A program made the position numbers and the translations under genes. This document shows, one piece after another, positions 1 through 7,561 of a DNA stretch of 36,313 nt. Source of the DNA: SCTG01 sp964384595. Lineage in GTDB: Bacteria > Nitrospirota > Nitrospiria > Nitrospirales > NS-4. The stretch is from NCBI GenBank assembly GCA_964384595.1, contig CAYLLY010000016.1, positions 1 through 36,313 of the forward strand, written 5' to 3'. A model generated the notes under the pieces. The model ran no database searches. It saw nothing but the letters and a program-made list of their open reading frames with translations, and had not been told where the DNA came from. Numbering within the stretch: the stretch's first letter is position 1; every line of letters begins with the position of its first letter.

Positions 1-146
1 TGGTCAGCGGGAGGATGCGGATCTCCGTGCAAGGCGAGGAAATCATCCTCGAGCCGGGTGACCGGCTCGATCTGGCCGCCAACGTGGTCCACTCCGCCGA
101 CGTCTTCGGCGAGGAAGTCGTCGTCACCCTGTGCGCCTCGCGATGA
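1..146 (+). CDS. Cupin-domain protein, C-terminal end only
   Basis: Reading codons from position 3 gives an open frame that enters from outside the window and stops at the TGA at 144-146. The visible 47 residues contain LEPGDRLDL, then NVVHSADVFGEE, then VVTLCAS. This is the last beta-strand pair of a small cupin: a PGD turn, a histidine in the metal-ligand position, and a closing hydrophobic strand. Proteins of this type are usually short, about 100-120 aa, single-domain cupins of unknown substrate. The N-terminal two thirds, with the first metal-binding motif, lies upstream of the window, so metal binding and function cannot be judged. The assignment rests on motif shape alone. Confidence 0.6.
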   Translation, partial: VSGRMRISVQGEEIILEPGDRLDLAANVVHSADVFGEEVVVTLCASR

Positions 147-147
147 A

Positions 148-425
148 AAGAGCGGGCCCGTTGCGGGGCTGCCTCCCGCTCCCTTCGGCCGCGCCACAAA
201 GAACCATGTGTCGCTCCCTCACGGGCGCGATCGAGGCAGACCCCGCTCCGGCCCTCGCCCGAACTGACCAGCTGATGTCGCCGGAAGCGGAGGGGTGGCG
301 CCGAGTCGGGCGCCCAGATCGAGCGCAGCGCGTACAGCCGGGTTCCGGGACTTCGACGGCGAAACGCGCAGCTCGACTGGGCTGCGAGGTGACAGGACCC
401 CGAAGCTGAAGGCGACAAGGATCCG
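148..425 (-). repeat. Degenerate inverted copy of the dispersed ~300-bp intergenic repeat
   Basis: This gene-free stretch resembles, in reverse orientation, the repeats at 6354-6645 and 33887-34202. Shared landmarks in the same order and at similar spacing are an AGAGCGG-type left end, the 12-mer GGGGTGGCGCCG near 292, a GGTTCCGGG block near 343, and GACAGGACCCC near 391-401. Between landmarks the match is poor, so this is an old, decayed copy. Small open frames inside it look spurious. Confidence 0.5.
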
Positions 426-432
426 TTGACGC

Positions 433-789
433 ATGCTTGAAATCAGCTTCCTGCTCGCGGCGCTGGCCGTGATCGGCCTTCTCGGCTGGCTGGTCACGAT
501 CATCACGCCGCACGTATTCCACAACATCGGGCTGGTCATGCTCGTGGCCGGCCTGCTGGAAGGAGTGCCCACGGGCTTCTGGTACCACGTGGTGCTGCGC
601 CGCATCCTGGCCGCGCGCGGCCCCTTGCCGGCCCGTTGGTGGATCCATCCGACGCGCCACCACGAGCGCCTCACGCCCGAAGAGCACCGCCGCATCCGGG
701 TCTGGTTCGTGCTCGGCGGCATCGGCTACGCCGTCGCCGTCAGCGGCGGGCTGGCCGCCATCGTCGGGCTTCTCATCGAACGCCTGTAA
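433..789 (+). CDS. Small membrane protein, unknown function
   Basis: A 118-aa protein with about three hydrophobic segments: residues about 3-22, 26-46 and 94-115. A charged loop in the middle is rich in Arg and His (PTRHHERLTPEEHRR). The start ATG at 433 directly precedes the first hydrophobic segment and is the only reasonable start. I recognise no family. It is followed after 17 nt by the gph-like gene, but that gene has its own -10 element overlapping this gene's 3' flank, so the two need not be one operon. The histidine-rich loop could bind metal, but nothing proves it. Confidence 0.65.
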   Translation: MLEISFLLAALAVIGLLGWLVTIITPHVFHNIGLVMLVAGLLEGVPTGFWYHVVLRRILAARGPLPARWWIHPTRHHERLTPEEHRRIRVWFVLGGIGYAVAVSGGLAAIVGLLIERL

Positions 790-790
790 T

Positions 791-799
791 TGGTATACT
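791..799 (+). promoter_or_regulatory. Extended -10 promoter element just before gph
   Basis: TGGTATACT is a TG-N extended -10 box (TATACT at 794-799). It ends 7 nt before the ATG at 807, so transcripts would start at or a few bases before the start codon and be leaderless or nearly so. No good -35 is visible, as expected for an extended -10. Confidence 0.5.
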
Positions 800-806
800 G
801 CACGGC

Positions 807-1448
807 ATGCACAAAATCGACCTGCTCATCTTCGATCTCGACGGCACGCTGATCGAGTCCAAATGGGACATCGCCACGGCGGTCAATCTCACGCTGGGCG
901 AGCTGGGCCTGCCCGTCTGCGAGCAGGAGGAGATCTTCGGCTTCGTCGGCGACGGCATCAAGCACCTGCTCCGCCAGGCCGTCGGCGAGGAGAACCACGC
1001 GCGTTACGAGGAGGCGCTGCGGGCCTTCCGCGGCCACTACCTCGCCCACTGCCTCGACCGCACGCGGTTCTATCCGGGCATCGACCGCGTCCTGATCCAC
1101 TTCGCCGGTAAGCATAAGGCCGTCGCCACGAACAAGTCGCTGGAGTACACGACGCGCATTCTGGACGGGCTGGGCGCCCACCATTTCGCTTACGTCATCG
1201 GCGGGGACAACGGGTACGGCCTGAAGCCGGAGCCCGGCATGCTCCTGAAGATCCTGGACGAGCTGAAAGTCGAACGGGACCGGGCGGTCCTGATCGGCGA
1301 CAGCACGAACGACATCACCGGCGGCCATAACGCCGGCATCAAAGTGTGCGCCGTGGGCTACGGCATGGGCAACCGCGAGAAGATGGCCGCCTGCAACCCG
1401 GACTGGTTCATCGAGCAGCCGGAAGACCTCATCGGGCTGTTCGCGTGA
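807..1448 (+). CDS. gph: HAD-family phosphatase, phosphoglycolate phosphatase type
   Basis: A 213-aa HAD hydrolase. Motif I is DLDGTL (residues 10-15, both Asp present), motif II is the Thr in VATNKS, motif III is the Lys in GLKPEP, and motif IV is GDSTNDI. A helical cap lies between motifs I and II (class C1 cap). These features match phosphoglycolate phosphatases, which remove 2-phosphoglycolate, although substrate specificity within this family is hard to read from sequence. The reading frame is open further upstream, but the ATG at 807 follows the -10 element and begins exactly at the conserved first strand (HKIDLLIFDLDGT). The stop overlaps the ATG of the next gene by one base (TGATG), implying translational coupling with the M16 peptidases. 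Confidence 0.85.
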   Translation: MHKIDLLIFDLDGTLIESKWDIATAVNLTLGELGLPVCEQEEIFGFVGDGIKHLLRQAVGEENHARYEEALRAFRGHYLAHCLDRTRFYPGIDRVLIHFAGKHKAVATNKSLEYTTRILDGLGAHHFAYVIGGDNGYGLKPEPGMLLKILDELKVERDRAVLIGDSTNDITGGHNAGIKVCAVGYGMGNREKMAACNPDWFIEQPEDLIGLFA

Positions 1449-2974
1449 TGGCGCGGCGGCTCCTCATCGCCGCGCTCGGCCTGGCCCTCCTCGCCGGCCC
1501 GGCTTCATCGGCCACGGGTGGCGCGACCGCGCCGGGCTTGGAAGAGCGGGTCGTCGAGCACCGCTTGGCGAATGGATTGCTCCTCCTCCTGATGGAGCGC
1601 CATCAGGCGCCGATCGTCGCGGTCAATCTCACGTACAAGGTCGGCGGCGTCCACGAGCACAACGGCATCACCGGTGTCGCGCACTTGTACGAGCACATGG
1701 CCTTCAAGGGGAGCCGCACGATCGGCGCGACGGACGCCGAGAAGGAGCGGCCGGTCCTCGAAGAGCTGGACCGCATTGCGGAGGCGATCACGGCCGAGAA
1801 GGCCAGGGGGCCCGCGGCCGACGGGACGCGCCTGGCGGCCCTGCGCAAGCAGTTCGCGGAAGTCGAAGCGAAGGCGGACAGCTTCGTGGTGCCCGCCGAG
1901 CTGGCCACGCTCTACCAGCGACACGGCGGCGTGGGCCTCAACGCCACGACCGGCAAGGACCTGACACGCTATTTCTTGAGCTTTCCCTCCAACCGGCTCC
2001 CGCTGTGGGCCGCCGTGGAGTCCGACCGCATGGCCAACGGCGTGCTCCGTGAGTTCTACAAGGAGAAGAACGTCGTGCTGGAAGAGCGCCGCCAGCGGAC
2101 CGACAACTCGCCCAGCGGGCGGCTGCACGAGGCCTTCGCGGCGGCCGCGTTCCAGGCGCATCCTTACGGGCTGCCGGTGATCGGCTGGCCGTCCGACCTC
2201 GACGCGCTCAGCAAAGCCCAGACCGAGGCCTTCTTTCAAACGTATTACGGGCCCGCCAACGCCGTGCTGGCCATCGTCGGCGACATCAATCCGAAAGACG
2301 TGATCGCCCTCGTGGAAAGTACGTTTGGCCGGATCCCGCCACGGCCGCCTTCTCCGTCGGTGCCGACCACCGAGCCCTCCTACGCGGGCGAGCGCCGCGT
2401 CGAAGTGGAATATGTCGCCGAGCCCCATCTCCTCATCGGCTTCCACAAGCCGGGCATCGGCCATCCGGACGACGAGGTCTTCGACGTGATCGAATCGCTG
2501 CTCTCGGAAGGACGCACGTCCCGCCTGCACAAGCGCCTGGTCCAGGAAAAGCAGCTCGCCTCCGGCGTCTCGGCGGCCTCCGATTACCCGGGCGCGCAGT
2601 ACCCCAACCTCTTCGTCATCGGCGCCACGCCCCGCGCTCCGCACACCGCCGCCGAGATTGAGCAGGCGGTGTATGACGAACTGGACCGCCTCAAGAAGGA
2701 GCCGGTCACCCCGCGCGAGCTGGAGAAGATCCTCAATCAGATCGACGCGGCGCAGGTCCGCGCCCTCCGGTCCAACAGTGGGATGGCGTCGCGCCTCGGG
2801 TATTTTCAGGCGATCAGCGGCGACTGGCGGGAGACCTTCAAGCGGCGGGACCGCATCGCCAAGGTCAGCCCCGAGGACATCCGCCGCGTGGCCGCCCGGT
2901 ACTTCACCAGGAGCAACCGCGTCGTGGCCACGCTGGTCAGGCCACCGAAGCCGGATTCGGAGCGCACGCCATGA
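1448..2974 (+). CDS. M16 zinc metallopeptidase, catalytic type, exported
   Basis: A 508-aa protein with an N-terminal signal peptide (residues 1-22, MARRLL then a hydrophobic core ending GPASSA). The inverted zinc motif HxxEH is present as HLYEH at residues 79-83. The third ligand is probably a Glu in VVLEERR, near 212-213. Between them lies an insertion of about 55 charged residues (EKERPVLEEL to QRHGG), longer than in classical mitochondrial-type M16 proteins. The second, ligand-free M16 half follows. It should cleave short peptides in the periplasm. The stop overlaps the next M16 gene by 4 nt (ATGA). The pair looks like the usual catalytic/non-catalytic heterodimer. Confidence 0.88.
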   Translation: MARRLLIAALGLALLAGPASSATGGATAPGLEERVVEHRLANGLLLLLMERHQAPIVAVNLTYKVGGVHEHNGITGVAHLYEHMAFKGSRTIGATDAEKERPVLEELDRIAEAITAEKARGPAADGTRLAALRKQFAEVEAKADSFVVPAELATLYQRHGGVGLNATTGKDLTRYFLSFPSNRLPLWAAVESDRMANGVLREFYKEKNVVLEERRQRTDNSPSGRLHEAFAAAAFQAHPYGLPVIGWPSDLDALSKAQTEAFFQTYYGPANAVLAIVGDINPKDVIALVESTFGRIPPRPPSPSVPTTEPSYAGERRVEVEYVAEPHLLIGFHKPGIGHPDDEVFDVIESLLSEGRTSRLHKRLVQEKQLASGVSAASDYPGAQYPNLFVIGATPRAPHTAAEIEQAVYDELDRLKKEPVTPRELEKILNQIDAAQVRALRSNSGMASRLGYFQAISGDWRETFKRRDRIAKVSPEDIRRVAARYFTRSNRVVATLVRPPKPDSERTP

Positions 2975-4407
2975 CGGCGCCGGTCATCCTGCTCTCATTG
3001 GTCCTGGCCGTTCCCGCCGCCTTCGCGCAGACCGCCGCTCCCCTTGGCGATCCCCGCACGATGACGTTCGATCCGGTGACGGTCATCGTTCCGGAGGTCG
3101 AGCGCGTCGTCCTGGAGAACGGGATCATCGTGTACCTGCTGCCGGACCCGGAGCTGCCCCTCGTCACCGTCTCGGCGCTGGTCCGCACCGGCTCCATCTA
3201 CGAGCCGGCCGACAAGGTGGGCCTGGCGGGGCTCACCGGGACCGTGATGCGCACGGGGGGGACGGCCCGACTGACTGGCGATCAGGTCGATGAGGAGCTG
3301 GAGTTCCTGGCCGCGCACATGTCGATGGGGATCGGCGGCGAGAGCGGGTCCGCCTCGCTGGACATCCTGAAGAAGGACTTCCCGCGGGGGCTGGCCATCT
3401 TCGCCGACATGCTCCGCGCGCCCGCCTTCGAGCAGGCGAAAGTGGAGCTGGCCAAGCGCCAGGCCCTGGAGGCCATCCGCCGCCGGCCGGACAGTCCGGG
3501 CGGGATCACCGCGCGCGAGTTCAGGAAGCTGCTCTTCGGCGCCGACCATCCGCTCGGCCGCGAAAGCACCACCGAGACCGTGTCGCGCATCACGCGGGAC
3601 GACCTCGTGGCCTTCCACCGGCAATTCTTCGCGCCCAATGCCCTCATGCTGGGCGTGACCGGCGACTTCGAAAAACCGGCCATGCTGGACGCCCTGCGCC
3701 GGGCGTTCGGAGACTGGAAGCCGCAAACGATTTCGTTGCCGGCCCTTCCTCCCGTCACCGTTTCGGCAGGCCCCGAAGCAAGCCGCTCGGTGAACGTCCT
3801 GCGCCGGGACATCTCCCAGACGCACCTGCGCATCGGCCATCTCTCGGTCAAGGAGGACGACCCCGACTATTTCGCGCTGGCCCTGCTGGAAGACATCCTG
3901 GGAGGGAATTCCTTCACCTCGCGGCTTTTTCGCGACGTGCGGAGCCGCCAGGGGTTGGCCTATTCGGTGGGAAGCCGACTCGCCCCGGGGAACGCGGGCC
4001 CCGGGGTCTTCATGCTCCATGCCCTGACCAAGGGGCCGTCCACTTACCAGGCCCTGTCCAGCATGCTGGACCACATGGAGCGGCTGCGGCGGGATCCCGT
4101 TTCTGATGAAGAGTTGCAGCTCGCGAAAGACGCCTTTCTCAATTCCTTCGTCTTCTCATTCGCCGACGCGGGCCTGATCGTCGGGCGGCTCATGGCGCTC
4201 GAATACCACGGCCTGCCGAAGGATTTTCTCCAGCGGTTCCGGGACAGCGTGGTCCGGCTCACAAAGGAGGACCTGCTGCGGGTCGCCCGCCGGCACCTGC
4301 ACACCGACCGCGTGACCATCCTGGCGATCGGCAAGGACGACGACTTCGAGAAGCCCCTCTCCACCTTCGGCCGGCTCAACGTCCTCACGCTCAAGCCCGG
4401 GGGCTAG
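2971..4407 (+). CDS. M16 peptidase homologue without the zinc motif, exported
   Basis: A 478-aa protein with a clear signal peptide (residues 1-20, ending AAFAQ). It has the two-domain M16 fold: an N-terminal half with VERVVLENGIIVYLL and NALMLGVTGDF, and a C-terminal half with DVRSRQGLAYSVGS, which carries the conserved R...Y pair that binds substrate in non-catalytic subunits. Where the catalytic subunit has HxxEH this protein reads GLAGLTGTVMRTGG, so zinc cannot be held. By analogy with mitochondrial processing peptidase and the Sphingomonas M16 heterodimer, it is probably the substrate-binding partner of the preceding gene. The 4-nt overlap supports production in equal amounts. Confidence 0.85.
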   Translation: MTAPVILLSLVLAVPAAFAQTAAPLGDPRTMTFDPVTVIVPEVERVVLENGIIVYLLPDPELPLVTVSALVRTGSIYEPADKVGLAGLTGTVMRTGGTARLTGDQVDEELEFLAAHMSMGIGGESGSASLDILKKDFPRGLAIFADMLRAPAFEQAKVELAKRQALEAIRRRPDSPGGITAREFRKLLFGADHPLGRESTTETVSRITRDDLVAFHRQFFAPNALMLGVTGDFEKPAMLDALRRAFGDWKPQTISLPALPPVTVSAGPEASRSVNVLRRDISQTHLRIGHLSVKEDDPDYFALALLEDILGGNSFTSRLFRDVRSRQGLAYSVGSRLAPGNAGPGVFMLHALTKGPSTYQALSSMLDHMERLRRDPVSDEELQLAKDAFLNSFVFSFADAGLIVGRLMALEYHGLPKDFLQRFRDSVVRLTKEDLLRVARRHLHTDRVTILAIGKDDDFEKPLSTFGRLNVLTLKPGG

Positions 4408-4414
4408 CCCCGCC

Positions 4415-4714
4415 GTGACCGACTCTTCGAAGATCGACGCGGTCCGAAACTACCTTCAAACAACGTTCCCGAAGCATGCGCTCACGGACAAATCCCGCGG
4501 CGCGAACGGGCACGACTTCAAACTCTCCCGCGAAGGCTCGGCCTACAGCATGACCGTCAAGCGCGCCTTTCTCGACGATCACACGCCCGAAGAAATCGGC
4601 GGCCTCCTGCAACGCTGGCAGGTGGAGCGGGCGCTCAGAAAATCCGAGACGGCCGGCGTGATCGTCGGCAACGGCGGCCCCTGCGTCGCCTGGCCCGACG
4701 TTCCCTATGAATAG
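4415..4714 (+). CDS. Small unknown protein (99 aa)
   Basis: An open frame starting at GTG 4415, 7 nt after the M16 stop, and ending just before the promoter of the flavoprotein gene. The protein is soluble and mixed charged, with GHDFKLSREGSAYSMTVKRAFLDD in two strand-like pieces followed by a helix (EEIGGLLQRWQVERAL). I recognise no family. Its position suggests it is the last gene of the gph-M16-M16 unit. Frame, codon use and the absence of a better frame support it being real. Confidence 0.6.
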   Translation: MTDSSKIDAVRNYLQTTFPKHALTDKSRGANGHDFKLSREGSAYSMTVKRAFLDDHTPEEIGGLLQRWQVERALRKSETAGVIVGNGGPCVAWPDVPYE

Positions 4715-4737
4715 TCCGGGCTGACCACCGGCCCCGG

Positions 4738-4743
4738 TATAAT
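4738..4743 (+). promoter_or_regulatory. Consensus -10 (TATAAT) before the flavoprotein gene
   Basis: A perfect TATAAT ends 6 nt before the ATG at 4750, so the transcript should begin at or very near the start codon. No convincing -35 is seen 16-18 bp upstream. It is the clearest of several such arrangements in the window. Confidence 0.55.
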
Positions 4744-4749
4744 ACATCC

Positions 4750-5481
4750 ATGCCGCTGCAACTCTTCTGCGCCACGGTGTGTCGCGTTCGGGACCTCACC
4801 CATGACGTGCGGGAACTCGACCTGCGCCTCGAGGAGCCCGCCAAGATTACGTTCAAGGCCGGCCAGTTCCTCTCATTCGAGGTCGGCCGGGACGAGAAGC
4901 AGCGCACCATCATCCGCCCCTACTCGATCGCCTCCCCGCCAAGTCGTCCGGACGTCATCACGCTGCTCTTCAACCTGGTGCCCGGGGGGCCCGGCTCCAC
5001 CTACCTCTACAGCCTAAAGGAAGGGGATGCAACCCAATTCAAGGGACCGACCGGTGCGTTTTACCTGCGTGACGGTCCCGCGCGGGACCACCTGTTCGTC
5101 GCGACGGGCACGGGCATCGCTCCCATCCGCGCCATGCTCCTCGCATTGTTCGAGAAGGAGGCTTCCTGTTCGGTGACGTTCTACTGGGGACTCCGCAGCC
5201 GGCGGGACCTCTACTACCAGGACGAACTGGCGGCCTGGGAGCGGGCGCATCCGAAATTTTCCTTCATTACGACGCTCTCGCGACCGGAGGAAGGCTGGGC
5301 CGGCGAGCGCGGGCGGGTGACGCGGCTGGTGGAGGAGCGGATCGCGTCCGTGCACAACCTGGCCGTCTATCTCTGCGGAAACAGCGGCATGATTCAGGAC
5401 GTGACCGCGATCGTTCAAAAGAAAGGCCTGTGCCCTATATACCGGGAAAAGTATTATGACGACACCGGCGAGCCGGAATAG
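4750..5481 (+). CDS. FAD/NAD(P)-binding oxidoreductase, ferredoxin-reductase family
   Basis: A 243-aa single-chain FNR-type flavoprotein. The FAD-binding beta-barrel occupies about residues 1-105, with the diagnostic RPYSIAS at 56-62. The NAD(P)-binding domain follows, with ATGTGIAPIR at 118-127, YWGLRSRRDLYY and the CGNSGM motif at 209-214. The C-terminus, with REKYYD, has the aromatic residues that stack on the flavin. There is no attached [2Fe-2S] or heme domain, so it must pass electrons to or from a separate partner. It could be a ferredoxin/flavodoxin-NADP reductase or an oxygenase reductase. The cytochrome-like and oxygenase-like proteins at 7562-9030 are not adjacent, so no partner is implied. 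The ATG at 4750 is fixed by the promoter. Confidence 0.85.
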   Translation: MPLQLFCATVCRVRDLTHDVRELDLRLEEPAKITFKAGQFLSFEVGRDEKQRTIIRPYSIASPPSRPDVITLLFNLVPGGPGSTYLYSLKEGDATQFKGPTGAFYLRDGPARDHLFVATGTGIAPIRAMLLALFEKEASCSVTFYWGLRSRRDLYYQDELAAWERAHPKFSFITTLSRPEEGWAGERGRVTRLVEERIASVHNLAVYLCGNSGMIQDVTAIVQKKGLCPIYREKYYDDTGEPE

Positions 5482-5495
5482 GGGCAACCATTGCC

Positions 5496-6326
5496 ATGCT
5501 CGAAGACGACTTCTGCGACATCATCAAGAAAGCCCGCACCGGTCAAGGCTTGAGCCTCGACCGGATCTCCGCTGCCTCAGGGATCGAAGTGGCGGCCTTG
5601 CGCGAGCTGGAATCCGGACGGCGCGCCCCCGCGTGCGAGGAGGTCCTCGCACTCGCCGCCGCGCTCACGCTCGACGGGCCCAAGCTGGCGGCCATCGCCT
5701 GCGACCACTGGCAGCCGGCCCACCCGACCCACCAGGCGGCCCGGGATGTGGTCCTCATCCGCGGCGACATCGGCGGCTACGAGGTCAAGGGCTATCTCTT
5801 CTGCGATCCCTCCACGCGCGAGGCCGTCATGATCGACACCGGCTACAACCCCGAGGCCATGCTGCGCGCGATCGAGCGGGAGCGCCTCCGGCTGACTGCG
5901 ATCTGCCTGACGCACGGCCACGCCGACCACGCCGGCGGCCTGGACGCGATTCTGGCGCGCCACCCCGTGCCCGTCTACATCGGCGAGGGCGACTGGGGCA
6001 TTCTGGGCCGGCAGCCGCCGGCGTCATTGCGGAAGTTTGTCGGCGACGGCGAGACGATTCGGGTCGGCGACCGGGAGGTCAGGTTCGTGACGACGCCTGG
6101 CCACACGCCGGGCGGGGTCTGTTACAAGACGGGCGAATATTGCTTCGTCGGGGATACGCTCTTCGCGGGCTCCATCGGACGGGCCAATCCGTCCACGCTC
6201 TATCCGACTCATCTGGAGAGCGTCAGGACACGCGTGCTGACGCTGCCCGAGAACTTCATCCTGTTCCCCGGCCACGGCCCCTCCACCACCGTGCGCGAAG
6301 AGCGCGACCACAACCCATTTGGATAA
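5496..6326 (+). CDS. XRE-type HTH fused to metallo-beta-lactamase-fold hydrolase
   Basis: A 276-aa protein with two parts. Residues about 6-62 form a helix-turn-helix of the XRE/Cro type (ARTGQGLSLDRISAASGI, then LRELESGRRAPACEEVLALA). Residues about 80-276 form a glyoxalase-II-like MBL domain with THGHADH (H140, H142, D144, H145), GHTPG (H203), GDTLF (D220) and PGHG (H260), which is a complete dinuclear metal site. Such hydrolases cleave thioesters or related bonds. The HTH could bind DNA or serve as a protein-binding helix bundle. It follows the flavoprotein by 14 nt and is probably co-transcribed. Its stop is at the edge of a repeat element. Confidence 0.82.
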   Translation: MLEDDFCDIIKKARTGQGLSLDRISAASGIEVAALRELESGRRAPACEEVLALAAALTLDGPKLAAIACDHWQPAHPTHQAARDVVLIRGDIGGYEVKGYLFCDPSTREAVMIDTGYNPEAMLRAIERERLRLTAICLTHGHADHAGGLDAILARHPVPVYIGEGDWGILGRQPPASLRKFVGDGETIRVGDREVRFVTTPGHTPGGVCYKTGEYCFVGDTLFAGSIGRANPSTLYPTHLESVRTRVLTLPENFILFPGHGPSTTVREERDHNPFG

Positions 6327-6353
6327 GAACGAAGAGCGGCCTCCTTGCACGGA

Positions 6354-6645
6354 AACCCGTTGCTCTTGGCGGGGGTCCTGTCGCCTGGCGTCCGGCCGTC
6401 TCGGACCGCGTCTCCGCTGGGGCCGCCCCGGAACCTGCGCTCCGCGCTTAAGTCCTGCGCCGGTCCGGACAACCCGGCGCCACCCCTATTCATCATCTTG
6501 CAACGGGTCGGCTTATCTGGATTCTGAGCGGCCGCGCGCAGGGATGCGGCTCAACTGCGACGCCTGAGGAGCGCCGATACGATTCCATTCGGCGCGCCGC
6601 TTCCATCGCGGCGGAGCACGAGACGCACCCAAGCAGGCCGCTCTT
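6354..6645 (+). repeat. Dispersed intergenic repeat, copy 2 (with terminal inverted repeat)
   Basis: About 292 bp, clearly homologous to 33887-34202. Both begin AACCCGTTGC, share GGCGGGGGTCCTGTC, GTCCGGCCGTCTCGGACCG and GTCCTGCGCCGGTCCGGACA, and end CACCCAAGCAGGCCGCTCTT. In this copy AGAGCGGCCT at 6333-6342 and its reverse complement AGGCCGCTCT at 6635-6644 give a 10-bp terminal inverted repeat, as in MITE-type elements. There is no credible coding region inside. It fills the gap between the convergent MBL-fusion and suhB genes. Confidence 0.75.
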
Positions 6646-6665
6646 GTAGGTTGTTTTTAGGGAAG

Positions 6666-7445
6666 TTATTTCCCGGCGAGCACGTCGATCATCGCCTGGT
6701 GCACGAGGCCGTTCGAGGCGAGGATCTTATCGCCGTAGATCGAATAAGGATTGCCCGCGAAATCCGTGACCCGCCCACCGGCTTCCGCCACGATCAGACT
6801 CCCCGCGGCCACATCCCAGGGGAACAGCTTCAGCTCCCAGAACCCGTCGATCCGGCCGGAGGCCACGTAGCAGAGATCCATGGCGGCGGACCCCGTGCGC
6901 CGGATGCCCTGCGCCCGCAAGGCGAAGCGCGAGAAATGATCCAGATTGCTCCGGCGGCCTTCCTGGTCGTACGCGAACCCGGTCACCAGGAGCGCCTGGT
7001 CGAGCGCAGCCGCCCGGGACACGCGAATCCGCTGACCGTTGAGAAACGCCCCCTTGCCCGCCTCGGCCTCGAAGAGCTCCTGGCGGAGCGGATCGTACAC
7101 CACGCCCAGGACGACGCGGCCCTCTACCTCCAGACTGATCGACACGCAGAACGCCGGAAACCCGTGGGCGAAGTTCGTCGTCCCGTCCAGCGGGTCCACG
7201 ATCCATTTGTACAGAGACTCCTTCTGTGAACCCTCCCCCCCCTCCTCGGCGAGAATCCGGTGCTCGGGAAAGGCCTTGCTCAGCGCCTCGATGATCGCGG
7301 CTTCGGAGCGGCGGTCCACCTCGGTGACCAGGTTCGTCGTCGCGCCCTGCTTGTAGTCCACGCGAAAGTCGGTGCGAGAGGCGTCCGCGATGAGCTTCCC
7401 GGCCTGCTGCGCCGCCGCCACCGCCACTGCTCTGAAATCGGGCAT
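6666..7445 (-). CDS. suhB: Inositol-1-monophosphatase family phosphatase
   Basis: A 259-aa protein carrying all the metal-site motifs of the FIG superfamily: LAEEGG (E67, E68), WIVDPLDGTTNF (D84, D87), and FPWDVAAGSLIVAEAGG (D211). The length is normal for bacterial SuhB. Members hydrolyse myo-inositol monophosphates or related sugar phosphates. E. coli SuhB also acts in rRNA transcription antitermination, which cannot be inferred here. The start ATG at 7445 has a good Shine-Dalgarno (GGGAGGA, 7448-7454) and a TGGTATAGT extended -10 about 30 nt upstream. It is transcribed divergently from the cytochrome-like gene. Confidence 0.9.
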   Translation of the reverse strand: MPDFRAVAVAAAQQAGKLIADASRTDFRVDYKQGATTNLVTEVDRRSEAAIIEALSKAFPEHRILAEEGGEGSQKESLYKWIVDPLDGTTNFAHGFPAFCVSISLEVEGRVVLGVVYDPLRQELFEAEAGKGAFLNGQRIRVSRAAALDQALLVTGFAYDQEGRRSNLDHFSRFALRAQGIRRTGSAAMDLCYVASGRIDGFWELKLFPWDVAAGSLIVAEAGGRVTDFAGNPYSIYGDKILASNGLVHQAMIDVLAGK

Positions 7446-7476
7446 GGTCCTCCCTCTCCGGCGCCGTTTTCACGCA

Positions 7477-7485
7477 CTATACCAC
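7477..7485 (-). promoter_or_regulatory. Extended -10 promoter for suhB
   Basis: On the minus strand TGGTATAGT gives -10 TATAGT (7477-7482) with the TG extension. It lies about 31 nt before the ATG, leaving room for the GGGAGGA ribosome site, so unlike several neighbours this would be a leadered transcript. Confidence 0.5.
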
Positions 7486-7561
7486 AGCCCGCCGCGAGGT
7501 TTTGATGCCGTCTTGCGCGCGATTCACTTCCCGGGGGCTTCCATGGTACATTGGCGAAACC

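Noticed and set aside
6319..6567. Open frames inside the dispersed repeats (also 33893-34117)
   Set aside because: Repeat-derived; the frames are not kept between copies and have no protein-like features.
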